From NCBI GenBank assembly GCA_964581795.1, contig CAZOPW010000027.1, positions 1 through 27,423 of the forward strand: 27,423 nucleotides of DNA, given 5' to 3'. This DNA is from EX4572-165 sp964581795. Lineage in GTDB: Archaea > Thermoplasmatota > E2 > DHVEG-1. Shown piece after piece: positions 16,446-24,889 of the stretch (its first letter is position 1; each line of letters opens with the position of its first letter). Made by a program: the position numbers and the translations under genes. Below the pieces are notes generated by a model. It was not told the DNA's origin. It saw only the letters and a program-made list of their open reading frames with translations, and searched no databases.

Positions 16446-17186
16446 ATGGATCAAACACAACAGCGATATTGGCAGATTGATACAGCAAGAGGCATCGCTG
16501 TCCTATTGATGATAACATATCATACCCTTTTTGATTTGGATTATTTACATATTGTTTCCCTGCCGTTGCGAAGCTTTGGCGTTCGAATCTTATTATATCC
16601 CATTGGCTCTCTTTTTTTAGTTTTGGTTGGTTTTTCACTTGTCTTAAGTTATAAAAGATACTTGGAATTCAACAAATCAATTCCACCATTTTCAAAATAT
16701 GTTAAAAGAGGCCTTTTTTTATTTTTCCTGGCATTAGCGATCACTATAGTAACCTGGATTTATCCACATGAGGGATTTATTGTATTTGGGGTGCTTCATT
16801 GTATTAGCCTTTCGATTATTCTTTCATACTGGTTTATTCCAAGACCAACTTTTGCATTAACTACAGGCGGTTTTCTAATCATACTGGGTGTCTTTTTCAA
16901 TCAGATTACTATTTCGAGCCCATATCTGTTTTGGATAGGATTAAAAACAAAATCATTTTACACATTGGATTACTTTCCATTACTTCCATGGCTTGGAGTT
17001 GTTCTAATAGGTGTGTTTATCGGACAAAAAATGTATCCTCACCTTAAAAAAGGACATGGTAATTTGAAAAAAACTTCCAAGATAGTAACTCCATTTGAAT
17101 TCCTAGGAAGAAACGCATTGATACTTTATTTTGTTCATCAGCCAGTCTTATTTGGAATTCTTTTTCTAATATTTGATGTCTTATGA
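16446..17186 (+). CDS. HGSNAT/DUF1624-type integral membrane acyltransferase
   Basis: 246 aa, very hydrophobic, with about seven membrane helices. The N terminus shows the family signature Y-W-x-I-D-T-A-R-G-I-A (8-18), then ITYHTLFDLDYL with a candidate catalytic histidine at 26. A second motif is GVLHCISLS, and the C terminus has LGRNALILYFVHQPVLF, as in heparan-alpha-glucosaminide N-acetyltransferase relatives and acyltransferase-3 proteins. Such proteins move an acyl group across the membrane to a sugar or lipid. Here it may modify surface glycans, but the substrate cannot be told. Its last 6 bp overlap the end of purM on the other strand, and it starts 54 bp after the initiator tRNA. Confidence 0.8.
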   Translation: MDQTQQRYWQIDTARGIAVLLMITYHTLFDLDYLHIVSLPLRSFGVRILLYPIGSLFLVLVGFSLVLSYKRYLEFNKSIPPFSKYVKRGLFLFFLALAITIVTWIYPHEGFIVFGVLHCISLSIILSYWFIPRPTFALTTGGFLIILGVFFNQITISSPYLFWIGLKTKSFYTLDYFPLLPWLGVVLIGVFIGQKMYPHLKKGHGNLKKTSKIVTPFEFLGRNALILYFVHQPVLFGILFLIFDVL

Positions 17187-18200
17187 GAAAATAAGATTTT
17201 TAGATGGCAAGCTCACTCCGCTTCCTTTTTTAACTGACCCAACATGTTTTACTTCATATGAAGAATGCTCAGTTAATAATCGCATTGCTTCATCTTTTAC
17301 TGAAGAAGGAACAATAACAGCAAATCCCATTCCCATATTAAACGTCTGATACATTTCTTTGTCATCAATATTTCCTAACTTTTGAAGAAATGAAAAAATA
17401 TCTTGAGGAGTGAAAGGATTATTTATATCATATTGTACACTTGCATTTAACCGATTTAAATTTCGAAGCCCTCCACCTGTAATGTGAGCAAGACCATGAA
17501 CTTCTATATTTTTAAGTAACGAAAGGATTTCCTTAACATAAATCGCAGTAGGATGAAGTAATACCTCACCAATGGTTTGACCAGGATAGATACCTGAAGG
17601 AAATGAATCTTCATACTTATATGATGATTCATCAATGATTTTTCTAACAAGAGAATATCCATTTGAGTGAATCCCTGAACTTTTCAATCCAATGATTCCA
17701 TCACCTGGACTAATATTTTCACCAGTAATAATATTCTTTTTTTCCACATAAGACAAAGCCGTTCCTGCCAAATCAAAACCATTTACAATCTCTGGAAGCG
17801 AAGCAGTTTCACCACCAATAATTGAAACATTAGCTTGTTCGGCTGCTCTTTTTAATCCTTTTCCAATCTCTTTAGTAAATCGGGGGTTGGGCTCATCTAA
17901 CGCTAAATAGTCAACAAAAGCAAGTGGTTCTGCACCAACACATAATGCATCATTCACATTCATTGCCATACAATCAATGCCAACAGTATCCCATTTTTTC
18001 ATTTTTGAAGCGATTAACACTTTACTACCCACACCATCAGTACAAAGAACCAACGCATATTTCCCAAAAGAAATCATTCCAGCGTAATGGCCACCAAGAG
18101 GTTGTCCGATTCCTTCTCTTGAATGTGTTATTTGACCAATGAGCGCTTTTATGGCAACTTCTTCTTTGTCAATGTCCACACCACTTTCAGCATACGTCAT
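17181..18200 (-). CDS. purM: Phosphoribosylformylglycinamidine cyclo-ligase (AIR synthetase)
   Basis: About 339 aa, cytoplasmic; ATP-dependent ring closure of FGAM to aminoimidazole ribonucleotide, step 5 of purine synthesis. Clear PurM signatures are present: MTYAESGVDID at the N terminus, CTDGVGSK, IDCMAMNVND, GGETASLPE, GIHSNGYSLVRK and GGGLRNLNR. The reading frame runs up to a GTG at 18218. AAGGTGAG (18214-18221) overlaps that GTG and is best spaced for the TTG at 18209. The ATG at 18200, chosen here by homology, is 13 nt away. No other purine gene is in the window. It is divergent from its distant structural relative thiL and convergent with a membrane acyltransferase. Confidence 0.96.
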   Translation of the reverse strand: MTYAESGVDIDKEEVAIKALIGQITHSREGIGQPLGGHYAGMISFGKYALVLCTDGVGSKVLIASKMKKWDTVGIDCMAMNVNDALCVGAEPLAFVDYLALDEPNPRFTKEIGKGLKRAAEQANVSIIGGETASLPEIVNGFDLAGTALSYVEKKNIITGENISPGDGIIGLKSSGIHSNGYSLVRKIIDESSYKYEDSFPSGIYPGQTIGEVLLHPTAIYVKEILSLLKNIEVHGLAHITGGGLRNLNRLNASVQYDINNPFTPQDIFSFLQKLGNIDDKEMYQTFNMGMGFAVIVPSSVKDEAMRLLTEHSSYEVKHVGSVKKGSGVSLPSKNLIFS

Positions 18201-18213
18201 CTTTTTCAATGAA

Positions 18214-18221
18214 CTCACCTT
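18214..18221 (-). promoter_or_regulatory. Shine-Dalgarno that bears on the purM start
   Basis: AAGGTGAG on the minus strand overlaps an in-frame GTG, and sits 4 nt from an in-frame TTG (18209) and 13 nt from the ATG (18200). Spacing favours TTG; homology favours ATG. Confidence 0.5.
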
Positions 18222-18372
18222 AAAATAATCATAGGATACATAGAGTGAGTTATGATAAAGTTTTTGAACTAAAGACCAGTTGAATTAAACGAAAAACAAA
18301 TAATTACTGTCCATTGCATTACAATAATAATCATTTCAAAGACAAAATATCTGTTATATATGGAGAAAGTAT

Positions 18373-19356
18373 ATGGAAAAGCTTTCAGATATTGGAGAAA
18401 GAAACCTAATTGTTCTTGCCCGTAGTATTTTGAAAGAACATCATGAATCGATTGATTTAACTGATGATTGTGCTATGTTACCACTCGATTCTGACTATCT
18501 TCTCGTAACATCAGATATGATCTCTGAAAAAACACATATTCCCGAGGGTATGAAACCGTGGCAAATTGGATGGTTTGTCACTGCAATTAATTTAAGTGAT
18601 ATCGCAGCAAAAGGTGGGAGTCCTTTAGGTATTTTATTATCATATGGATTACCATCATCTTTTCCGAAATCATCATTTATTGATTTAGTTAAAGGAGCCT
18701 CCTCCTGTGCAAACCGGTACAAAACTAAGATAATTGGTGGGGATACAAAAGAAAACGACCATATTGTTATATCTGGAACAGCATTAGGATTAGTTAAAAG
18801 AGAACAGGTTATTTCTCGGAAAGGGGCAAAGGAAGCTGATATCGTTGCAGTTACTGGATTACTTGGTAAAGCAGCTGCTGGTTTTTATGAGTTAAAACAA
18901 AAAAAGAACATAGGAACAATCAATTCATTGTGCGAACCAGAACCAAGGATTGATGAAGGCATATCATTAGCTAAAACACTAAAAGTTCATTGTTGTATGG
19001 ATTTATCAGATGGTCTTTCTTCATCTTTATATCAACTCGCTGAACTAAATAACTGTGGATTCCATTTGAAAAGTGAACTATTACCGATTTCATCTCAATT
19101 ACACAAATATGCAGAATATGATACGAGCATTGATGAAGAACATTTAGCATTACATTTTGGAGGGGATTATGAACTTCTCCTCACTGCAGACAAACAAGAT
19201 TTTTTTTATTTACAAAACGTTTTAAAAAAACATAATACATCGTTAACTCGAATCGGAACGGTAACAAAAAGCAATCAGATTACTATTGATAAAATAAAGA
19301 AAAAAAATTGTGTGTTACCAAATCTTGGATATGAGCATTTTTCAGATAAAACATAA
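18373..19356 (+). CDS. thiL: Thiamine-monophosphate kinase
   Basis: 327 aa; phosphorylates thiamine monophosphate to thiamine pyrophosphate with ATP, the last step of the cofactor pathway. Family motifs: DIGERNLI near the N terminus, the acidic metal-binding DDCAML (31-36), NLSDIAAKGGSP (73-84), GGDTKE (122-127), MDLSDGL (209-215) and GGDYELL (263-269). The start is supported by GGAGA 6 nt upstream. An out-of-frame ATG at 18360 precedes it. The enzyme belongs to the same AIRS/PurM superfamily as the divergent neighbour. No thiamine riboswitch pattern was recognised in the 172 bp between the two ATG starts, and no other thi gene is in the window. Confidence 0.96.
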   Translation: MEKLSDIGERNLIVLARSILKEHHESIDLTDDCAMLPLDSDYLLVTSDMISEKTHIPEGMKPWQIGWFVTAINLSDIAAKGGSPLGILLSYGLPSSFPKSSFIDLVKGASSCANRYKTKIIGGDTKENDHIVISGTALGLVKREQVISRKGAKEADIVAVTGLLGKAAAGFYELKQKKNIGTINSLCEPEPRIDEGISLAKTLKVHCCMDLSDGLSSSLYQLAELNNCGFHLKSELLPISSQLHKYAEYDTSIDEEHLALHFGGDYELLLTADKQDFFYLQNVLKKHNTSLTRIGTVTKSNQITIDKIKKKNCVLPNLGYEHFSDKT

Positions 19357-19363
19357 TAAACAC

Positions 19364-19370
19364 TTTTTTT
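19364..19370 (+). terminator. Poly-T tract after thiL
   Basis: T7 a few bases after the thiL stop and ahead of the promoter of the next gene. Confidence 0.45.
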
Positions 19371-19404
19371 ACTGAGACATGTTTGGTGTGAGCTGTAAAG
19401 GAAG

Positions 19405-19418
19405 TTATTTAAATAATA
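19405..19418 (+). promoter_or_regulatory. TATA box of the clan CD protease gene
   Basis: TTATTTAAATAATA, a near-perfect archaeal TATA element, ends 26 bp before the ATG at 19445. The predicted leader is 0-8 nt, so the gene should be essentially leaderless. Confidence 0.6.
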
Positions 19419-19444
19419 ACTAATAGAATAATAATCAGACGTCT

Positions 19445-20743
19445 ATGAAACCAACAATCGTTGTTTTTTTCATAACCATTCTCTTGTTCCTTCCTCTATT
19501 CACAGGATGTTTAGAAGACACACCTGAGAAAAATCATCCTCCACAAGTCTCTATTTCTTATCCAATAAATAATCAAAGAGTATCTGATATTGAAAAAATC
19601 ACTGGTTCCGCAAGTGATTCTGATGGAAATGAACAAGTAAAAAAGGTTGAGGTGAGGATTAATGGAAGTGAATGGATGGAGGCTGAAGGGACAACGATGT
19701 GGTCTTATGATTGGATCACGTATAAAAGTCAGGAAGGAATCGTACCAATTTATGTTCGGTCATGGGACGGAACCGTTTATTCTGATATTGCTGAAATATC
19801 AGTTACAGTAGATAATGCAATCTCAACTGAAAGCGATGAACATAGATGGGCAGTGTTTGTTAATTCAGCAAATTTTCCTGAGAAAAATGAAACCAAACTT
19901 GGAAATGGTGGATTACTTCTTGCTGAAGAAATGGCAGAATACTTCATAGAACAACTGAATTATCCCACAGAAAACGTCTATATTTTATTTGATGATGGAT
20001 GGATTCGAGAAGATAACGGATATGGGAAACGAATTCAAACACTTGAACAACGACCTCATACGTATGATATTAGTTATGGTGGTGCTACTGAAGAAAACGT
20101 AAAATCAATTCTGTATCATGTTGTTGAAGAGGCTAATCAATTTAGTGATAGTGAAGTATTTTTATGGTTTGCTGGGCATGGATGGGGTGATGAAACCAAT
20201 CAATTCACCGGCGGAAAAGTATTAGAAAGAAGTGCAATCTTTCTTTGGGATGATGTTTTTACTGATCGAGAACTTGGTGATATCCTTTATAGTCTCCGAT
20301 CAGATGAAACATGTATTATTGTTGACGCGTGTTTTAGTGGTGGATTTGCAGATCGAACGATTCTTAATTTTCCAACGTTTTTCCTTCTTAACTCAGGGAT
20401 ACCTGGATCAGGCCGAGTGGTCATGACTGGTGCAAGTAAATTTAGAACAGGTTTTGCAAGTACAACTCAAGGACCCTTATTTTCATTGCTTTGGTTTCAA
20501 GGAATTACAACTGGTGATGCTGATGGGTTCAGACAAGGTTTGTTTTCAACTGGAAAACCACCTCGTTTCAGTCTTTCTAAGGATGAAAAAGTCTCTGTGG
20601 AAGAAGCATTCTATTATGCCCGATATGTTTTACGAAATGATGTAAATCTTGATGAATATGATAGCATGGAACCACAGATTAATGATCAATATCCGCATCG
20701 TGGGAATCTCCGGAGTAAAGGCGAACTTGTTCTTGGTGAATGA
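19445..20743 (+). CDS. Lipoprotein caspase/legumain-like cysteine peptidase (clan CD)
   Basis: 432 aa. A lipobox (LFTGC, Cys22) marks an externally lipid-anchored protein. Residues 33-124 are an Ig-like domain (PPQVSISYP ... VPIYVRSWDGT). Residues 133-350 are a clan CD peptidase domain with both catalytic residues visible: H245 in FLWFAGHGWG and C296 in IIVDACFSGG. They are 51 residues apart, and each follows a hydrophobic strand as in caspases, metacaspases and legumain. DACFSGG resembles C14; the overall layout and the archaeal lipoprotein setting also allow C13. The substrate is unknown; processing of surface proteins is plausible because several large surface proteins are encoded here. 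The remaining 80 residues are a poorly defined C-terminal extension. Confidence 0.85.
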   Translation: MKPTIVVFFITILLFLPLFTGCLEDTPEKNHPPQVSISYPINNQRVSDIEKITGSASDSDGNEQVKKVEVRINGSEWMEAEGTTMWSYDWITYKSQEGIVPIYVRSWDGTVYSDIAEISVTVDNAISTESDEHRWAVFVNSANFPEKNETKLGNGGLLLAEEMAEYFIEQLNYPTENVYILFDDGWIREDNGYGKRIQTLEQRPHTYDISYGGATEENVKSILYHVVEEANQFSDSEVFLWFAGHGWGDETNQFTGGKVLERSAIFLWDDVFTDRELGDILYSLRSDETCIIVDACFSGGFADRTILNFPTFFLLNSGIPGSGRVVMTGASKFRTGFASTTQGPLFSLLWFQGITTGDADGFRQGLFSTGKPPRFSLSKDEKVSVEEAFYYARYVLRNDVNLDEYDSMEPQINDQYPHRGNLRSKGELVLGE

Positions 20744-20905
20744 TAATGAATCTGAAAAATAAGATACTTCCAGGTAATACAAAAATCATTATTTGTTTTT
20801 CAAAATAAAATAAAATTCTTCCTTAATGAAAAACTTTAATAAAGGAGGAGACATACTTATAATAATAGAAAAATAAAAATATACAATATTTAGCTGGGTG
20901 TCATT

Positions 20906-21655
20906 ATGAATCTTAAACGAAATGACAAAATTATTCTTATTGTAGGAGTTGTAATTCTTATTGTAGCAGGTGCTGGTATTGCTTTATATAATGCGCCTTC
21001 TGAAGATCTGGATGTTGACACTAAAGATATGTCTGAAACATATTATGAATATGAGTGGGATGTAAAGAGAGGATCTGAAACGATTGAGTCTCCGACTCTT
21101 GAAGAAGGAACACCTTTTGAAAAAGCATACACGATTACATCGCCAGCTGGAACCGTACTCACTCAGGTAAAGTTAAACGTTGTATGGGTAGACGATAATA
21201 CATATGGAATACTTCGAACTAAAGGTCAAGACACGGTGACGGCAGAAATAAAACTTGATGGTAAAAGTGATGAAGATAGTTCTTCTGAAGTTAATGGAAA
21301 TCTATCTTTCCAATTCAACGTTAATTCAATGCCCCGATCTGGTGAAATAAATGCATCAACTTCTCGAGATGCATCTTCTCAACTTACAGAAGAATATAGA
21401 GGGATGAACTCAGCAGATTTTGATGTACTTCTCAATATTGAAACTGGTGAACCCTGGTGGCGATTCCTGTTCAATAGAGACAAAGGAAACGTGGTTGACA
21501 TCTCTATTGATTATACGTATTATGAATATGATTTAACCGAAGTTGAAAATCATGATAATTCAATAAAAACATCAGGCGAAGATGATATTACAATAAGCAG
21601 CCATGCACTAGGGGAATTCTATGTTAACCTAGGTTATGGTCGATCAATGATTTAA
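20906..21655 (+). CDS. Membrane-anchored extracytoplasmic protein of unknown function
   Basis: 249 aa; family not recognised. A basic N terminus and one membrane helix (about 9-27) are followed by an acidic, Tyr/Thr/Ser-rich, beta-strand-rich ectodomain with alternating hydrophobic patterns. Several sequons are present (NLS, NAST). Two YYEYE/YYEYD-like segments, near 46-51 and near the C-terminal third, may be equivalent strands of a beta-sandwich. GGGTG 5 nt before the ATG supports the start. It is monocistronic: 162 bp follow the protease gene (20744-20905: AT-rich, a TATA-like TTATAATAATA, and a GGAGGAG not followed by a usable reading frame). It is convergent with pelA. The conserved C-terminal tail (FYVNLGYGRSMI) shows no sorting motif. 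Confidence 0.7.
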   Translation: MNLKRNDKIILIVGVVILIVAGAGIALYNAPSEDLDVDTKDMSETYYEYEWDVKRGSETIESPTLEEGTPFEKAYTITSPAGTVLTQVKLNVVWVDDNTYGILRTKGQDTVTAEIKLDGKSDEDSSSEVNGNLSFQFNVNSMPRSGEINASTSRDASSQLTEEYRGMNSADFDVLLNIETGEPWWRFLFNRDKGNVVDISIDYTYYEYDLTEVENHDNSIKTSGEDDITISSHALGEFYVNLGYGRSMI

Positions 21656-21669
21656 TCCGTGAGATCAAT

Positions 21670-21706
21670 AAAAAAACTTACTCTTCTTCTCCTTTTTACA
21701 TTTTTT
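21670..21706. terminator. Bidirectional T-tract terminator region between convergent genes
   Basis: The plus strand has T5 and T6 (21693-21706) and the minus strand has T7 (21670-21676). These serve the membrane protein gene and pelA, which end 49 bp apart. Confidence 0.5.
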
Positions 21707-22748
21707 AAATCTTAAATCGCAATAAAGCAGCGATTCCCCCTAACCCCTCCAATTTTTTTCCTGCATCATGCATCGTATTAACAATAATAAAATCACTTTG
21801 AATTTCATCAGCTTGTTGAAGAAGTTCATCACCTTTCTGTGTCCGCACCACACTATCAGTTATAACAAGTAACTCAACAGCACTCGCTCCAATTGCTCGT
21901 TGCACATCGTCAAATCCATAAGCCACTAATCCACTCTTCTTAATTTCAGCAAATACTTGATCAACGATTTTAGTTTCCATTACAACACGGTTTTCTTTTG
22001 CAACATGTTCCACCACACCAGATTTCACGGCTTCATGGACTCCATTCATTCCAGCATTACCCGTAGGAAAAACCAATGATTTTTCAAATAATGATGGATA
22101 TTCCTGCTTCCCATATTTTAAAAAATGATCTCTTGTAAAACCAGGTCCAACAATGACTAAAGTCGTTTTTTCAGTCATTTTCTCTCTGATAACACGAATG
22201 ATTTCACCAAAATATTGTTTTTCCTTATTTTCCGATTCATACTGTTTTCCTGATTGATGAGAAGGGATATCAGTAATCCATTGAACACCACTTTGTCTGA
22301 GTACTGCAACCGTTGCTTCATCATTATCAAGAGAAACAAACAATACAAACGATTGACTCGTTTGTTTCACTGCTTCATCAATACGTTGTAATTCATGAAG
22401 TTTCCATTCCTCTTTAATAATTGTCAGTCTATCATTATTTTCTGCTGTTACGTTGAATGTGTGATATGATCCTAAATCCTGAGGGCCTTCTTCAATAACT
22501 CCATGGATACGAAGTCTATCTGAAAACTCATGGAATTTCACTTGTTCCACACGAATACCAAGCTTCATTTTTTTCTTTGATGCTTTCTTTGTTCTTACCT
22601 TATCTGTTGCTTGATCATCCGTTCGAAACGTAACTGCTCGTATCAAATCGTTTGGTTGAATAATGTTAGATAAATGCCAAATGTCATCTAACGTTTCAGG
22701 AAGAAGTTTAATTGAATTATGATCTAAATCCTTATGAATAACTTTCAT
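21705..22748 (-). CDS. pelA: Pelota (aPelota/Dom34), ribosome rescue factor
   Basis: 347 aa, the family's usual length, when started at the ATG at 22748. The frame extends 31 codons further upstream, but that part overlaps rqcH and is unlike Pelota. It has an N-terminal Sm-like domain (about 1-130, starting MKVIHKDLDHNSIKLLPE), a central domain without the GGQ peptide-release motif (about 131-260), and an eL30-like C-terminal domain (from about 265, ending GIAALLRFKI). With GTP-bound aEF1A it enters the empty A site of stalled ribosomes, and ABCE1 then splits the subunits. It starts 16 bp after rqcH, so one transcript encodes splitting and nascent-chain tagging. Confidence 0.96.
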   Translation of the reverse strand: MKVIHKDLDHNSIKLLPETLDDIWHLSNIIQPNDLIRAVTFRTDDQATDKVRTKKASKKKMKLGIRVEQVKFHEFSDRLRIHGVIEEGPQDLGSYHTFNVTAENNDRLTIIKEEWKLHELQRIDEAVKQTSQSFVLFVSLDNDEATVAVLRQSGVQWITDIPSHQSGKQYESENKEKQYFGEIIRVIREKMTEKTTLVIVGPGFTRDHFLKYGKQEYPSLFEKSLVFPTGNAGMNGVHEAVKSGVVEHVAKENRVVMETKIVDQVFAEIKKSGLVAYGFDDVQRAIGASAVELLVITDSVVRTQKGDELLQQADEIQSDFIIVNTMHDAGKKLEGLGGIAALLRFKI

Positions 22749-22764
22749 TGAAACCACGTAACAT

Positions 22765-24729
22765 CTATTTTTTAGGGGATACGGAAATGATTTTTGATTC
22801 ACCTGGAGGTAAAACCTGTTGAATGACTGTAGGAGAAACATTTAATTTTTCAGCGATTTCCTTTGCTATTGCTGATGATTTTTTTTCCCCAGGTTCGATA
22901 AGTACAAATGTATCACAGTGTTTTTTAATTGCTGAAACCGGACCACCCATTACTTTGCTGGTATCATGAATTTTTATGATTCCGATACCTAACCGCATGA
23001 CACAAGTACAAAACTTTCGTTTACCTCGAATAATAAATGCTCCTTTTGGAACAAATTCTCCACTCTGCGGTGTTTTACTAACTTGCTCTGGTAAAACCCA
23101 ATATGCTTGGGCTTCAGCAAATTGTTTCCATGCTCGAGAATAACAAGCCGAAAACGAACAAGCTTCTTCTAATGCATCAGCTGGAATAGATATAATATTA
23201 TTATCTACATCTTTGTTTTTAATGATGCAACTAGGTGCTCCATGAACATCTGCATGAGCATATCGATCACCGTTTTCTAAATGCTTTTTTATCAGTTGAT
23301 CATTTGATTTCGCGTCTTTTCCTCCAAGGATAAGGTTACCATTACTTGAGATGCACCATCGATATTGGTCAAACCAGAACTGTTTTTGGGATTCTCTTTT
23401 TGAATTTCCCTCTTTTTCTTTATGTAAAATTTCTTTTTCAGTTTGCTTATCGATTTTCTTGATTTGATCTTTGGTTTTATCCAATGCTTTGATAGCTCCT
23501 TCTTTTTTTCGAGCAATTTTTTTGCTTTTATCGTATAAACGTTCAGCATTTTCAGCGACACTTTTTCGATAATCAACTTGAATATCTGTTAATTCGTTTT
23601 TCTCATCTGGAAGATGCAAAGTTAAAAGTGGCGAGTCAGCAGAAAAATGTTTAATGATATGTTTCTTATTCAATACATTGTTCAATTCTTTTTTTGTAAA
23701 AAGTTTTCTGTTTTGATGAATATCATGTAGTAATTGTTCAATTGTGGTGTAGTGTAAATAAATGATATCTCCGTGATGTTTCATTTGTTGAACTTTTTTC
23801 TCAAATTCTTTTATTGCCTTTTCTTGCTGATTTTTTTGACGAAGTAACTTTTCCTTTTTTGTTTCCAAAGGAGACTTTTTTGTTTCTTTAATTGGAAATG
23901 TACTTATTTTTTGAATGCCTTCTGAAAATGAAGAAACAGATTCAGATTTTTCATTTTCATATATTTTAAAAGGAAATGGAATTACATCTTTCTTATTGTC
24001 AAATAACACAATTTTTGGAGAAAATTGATGTTGTTCAAATTTATGAAGAAAGCGTTGTAATTGTGAATATATGTCGTCACATTGTTGGTTTGACAGCTGG
24101 GTGGTCATGGTATTTTTTGGAATTGATAAATGAGCGCAGAGTTCTTCAGCATATTTGCCTCCCAAACTTAATTTGACCGCAAGAGTTCTTATTAAATCAG
24201 CATCACTTTCCCTAATCAATTCTGTGAATTCATCAAAACTTACTGAGAATGGATTTACTTGACTAGGGGGTGGCTGATACAATGAGTGTATACGAATACT
24301 TCGTTGGGACCATTGTTGATGTTTTAACGGCATAATAATATGTTGATTGGAATCTAGTAACATAATGTTACCATTTGGAATAAGTTCAAAAAGAAGGGTA
24401 AACGTCTCTTTTTTCTGAATAGAAATTTTAATAATACGATCAAATTCATGTTGTTTTATCTCAGTGATCCTTCCATTTGTGATATATTTTCGTAGAGTCA
24501 TTGCAAAAGTCGTTGGTTTCATAGGTGTTTCAAAAGAGTGGTGCGTCCGAAAAAAAAGACCATTACTATGAGTATAAATGATTTCTTTTCGTTTTGCCGT
24601 CCTATTATTGATTCTTATAAGTAGCTCATCAGGAGATAATTGATAAATTTTATCAATAAAACTACCGATTAGATCCTGAAATTCGTAAACAATCGTGTAA
24701 ATGTCAAGTGCTGCAAGTTGTTGATTCAT
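22765..24729 (-). CDS. rqcH: RqcH (Rqc2/NEMF homologue), ribosome quality control factor
   Basis: 654 aa, full-length NFACT family protein. NFACT-N occupies about 1-250 with a helix-hairpin-helix part near 165-205. A long Lys/Glu-rich coiled coil (about 285-445) follows, then NFACT-R (about 447-560) with FWFDQYRWCISSNGNLILGG and the conserved HADVHGAPSCIIKN segment. The last about 90 residues form the C-terminal part. The Asp-Arg pair needed for tRNA recruitment and C-terminal tailing in bacterial RqcH and yeast Rqc2 is present as D97-R98 (QHEFDRIIKI). It probably binds split large subunits holding peptidyl-tRNA and adds alanine tails. AGGTGA lies 4 nt before the ATG. It is the first gene of a two-gene operon with pelA. 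Confidence 0.95.
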   Translation of the reverse strand: MNQQLAALDIYTIVYEFQDLIGSFIDKIYQLSPDELLIRINNRTAKRKEIIYTHSNGLFFRTHHSFETPMKPTTFAMTLRKYITNGRITEIKQHEFDRIIKISIQKKETFTLLFELIPNGNIMLLDSNQHIIMPLKHQQWSQRSIRIHSLYQPPPSQVNPFSVSFDEFTELIRESDADLIRTLAVKLSLGGKYAEELCAHLSIPKNTMTTQLSNQQCDDIYSQLQRFLHKFEQHQFSPKIVLFDNKKDVIPFPFKIYENEKSESVSSFSEGIQKISTFPIKETKKSPLETKKEKLLRQKNQQEKAIKEFEKKVQQMKHHGDIIYLHYTTIEQLLHDIHQNRKLFTKKELNNVLNKKHIIKHFSADSPLLTLHLPDEKNELTDIQVDYRKSVAENAERLYDKSKKIARKKEGAIKALDKTKDQIKKIDKQTEKEILHKEKEGNSKRESQKQFWFDQYRWCISSNGNLILGGKDAKSNDQLIKKHLENGDRYAHADVHGAPSCIIKNKDVDNNIISIPADALEEACSFSACYSRAWKQFAEAQAYWVLPEQVSKTPQSGEFVPKGAFIIRGKRKFCTCVMRLGIGIIKIHDTSKVMGGPVSAIKKHCDTFVLIEPGEKKSSAIAKEIAEKLNVSPTVIQQVLPPGESKIISVSPKK

Positions 24730-24733
24730 TGTG

Positions 24734-24739
24734 TCACCT
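24734..24739 (-). promoter_or_regulatory. Shine-Dalgarno of rqcH
   Basis: AGGTGA 4 nt before the rqcH ATG confirms the start and a leadered mRNA. Confidence 0.65.
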
Positions 24740-24875
24740 GCTCTAAACTATACCTGCTTTAAAAGTCCTTTCTTTTCATTTATCAAAATTTTTCTCATGA
24801 AAGAGTTTTTTGGAGAAAATCATATTAAGCGGTCATTCTATTACATTACTTAAAACTACAATAAAGCGTTTCCTT

Positions 24876-24885
24876 TGTGAGGTGG
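24876..24885 (+). promoter_or_regulatory. Shine-Dalgarno that decides the CheY start
   Basis: The site reads TGTGAGGTGG. It is only 1-2 nt from the first ATG (24887) but 4-5 nt from the second (24890), so translation probably begins at the second methionine. Confidence 0.6.
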
Positions 24886-24889
24886 AATG

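Noticed and set aside
18201..18372. TPP riboswitch ahead of thiL
   Set aside because: The conserved CTGAGA and ACC(T)GA elements in the right order were not found, and there is little room for a full aptamer plus promoter.
22749..22841. The 31-codon N-terminal extension of pelA
   Set aside because: It overlaps the end of rqcH, is unlike Pelota, and the 347-aa form from 22748 matches the family length.
24797..24853. An 18-codon reading frame upstream of the CheY gene
   Set aside because: No Shine-Dalgarno, no recognisable sequence, and it lies in the rqcH/CheY divergent promoter region.
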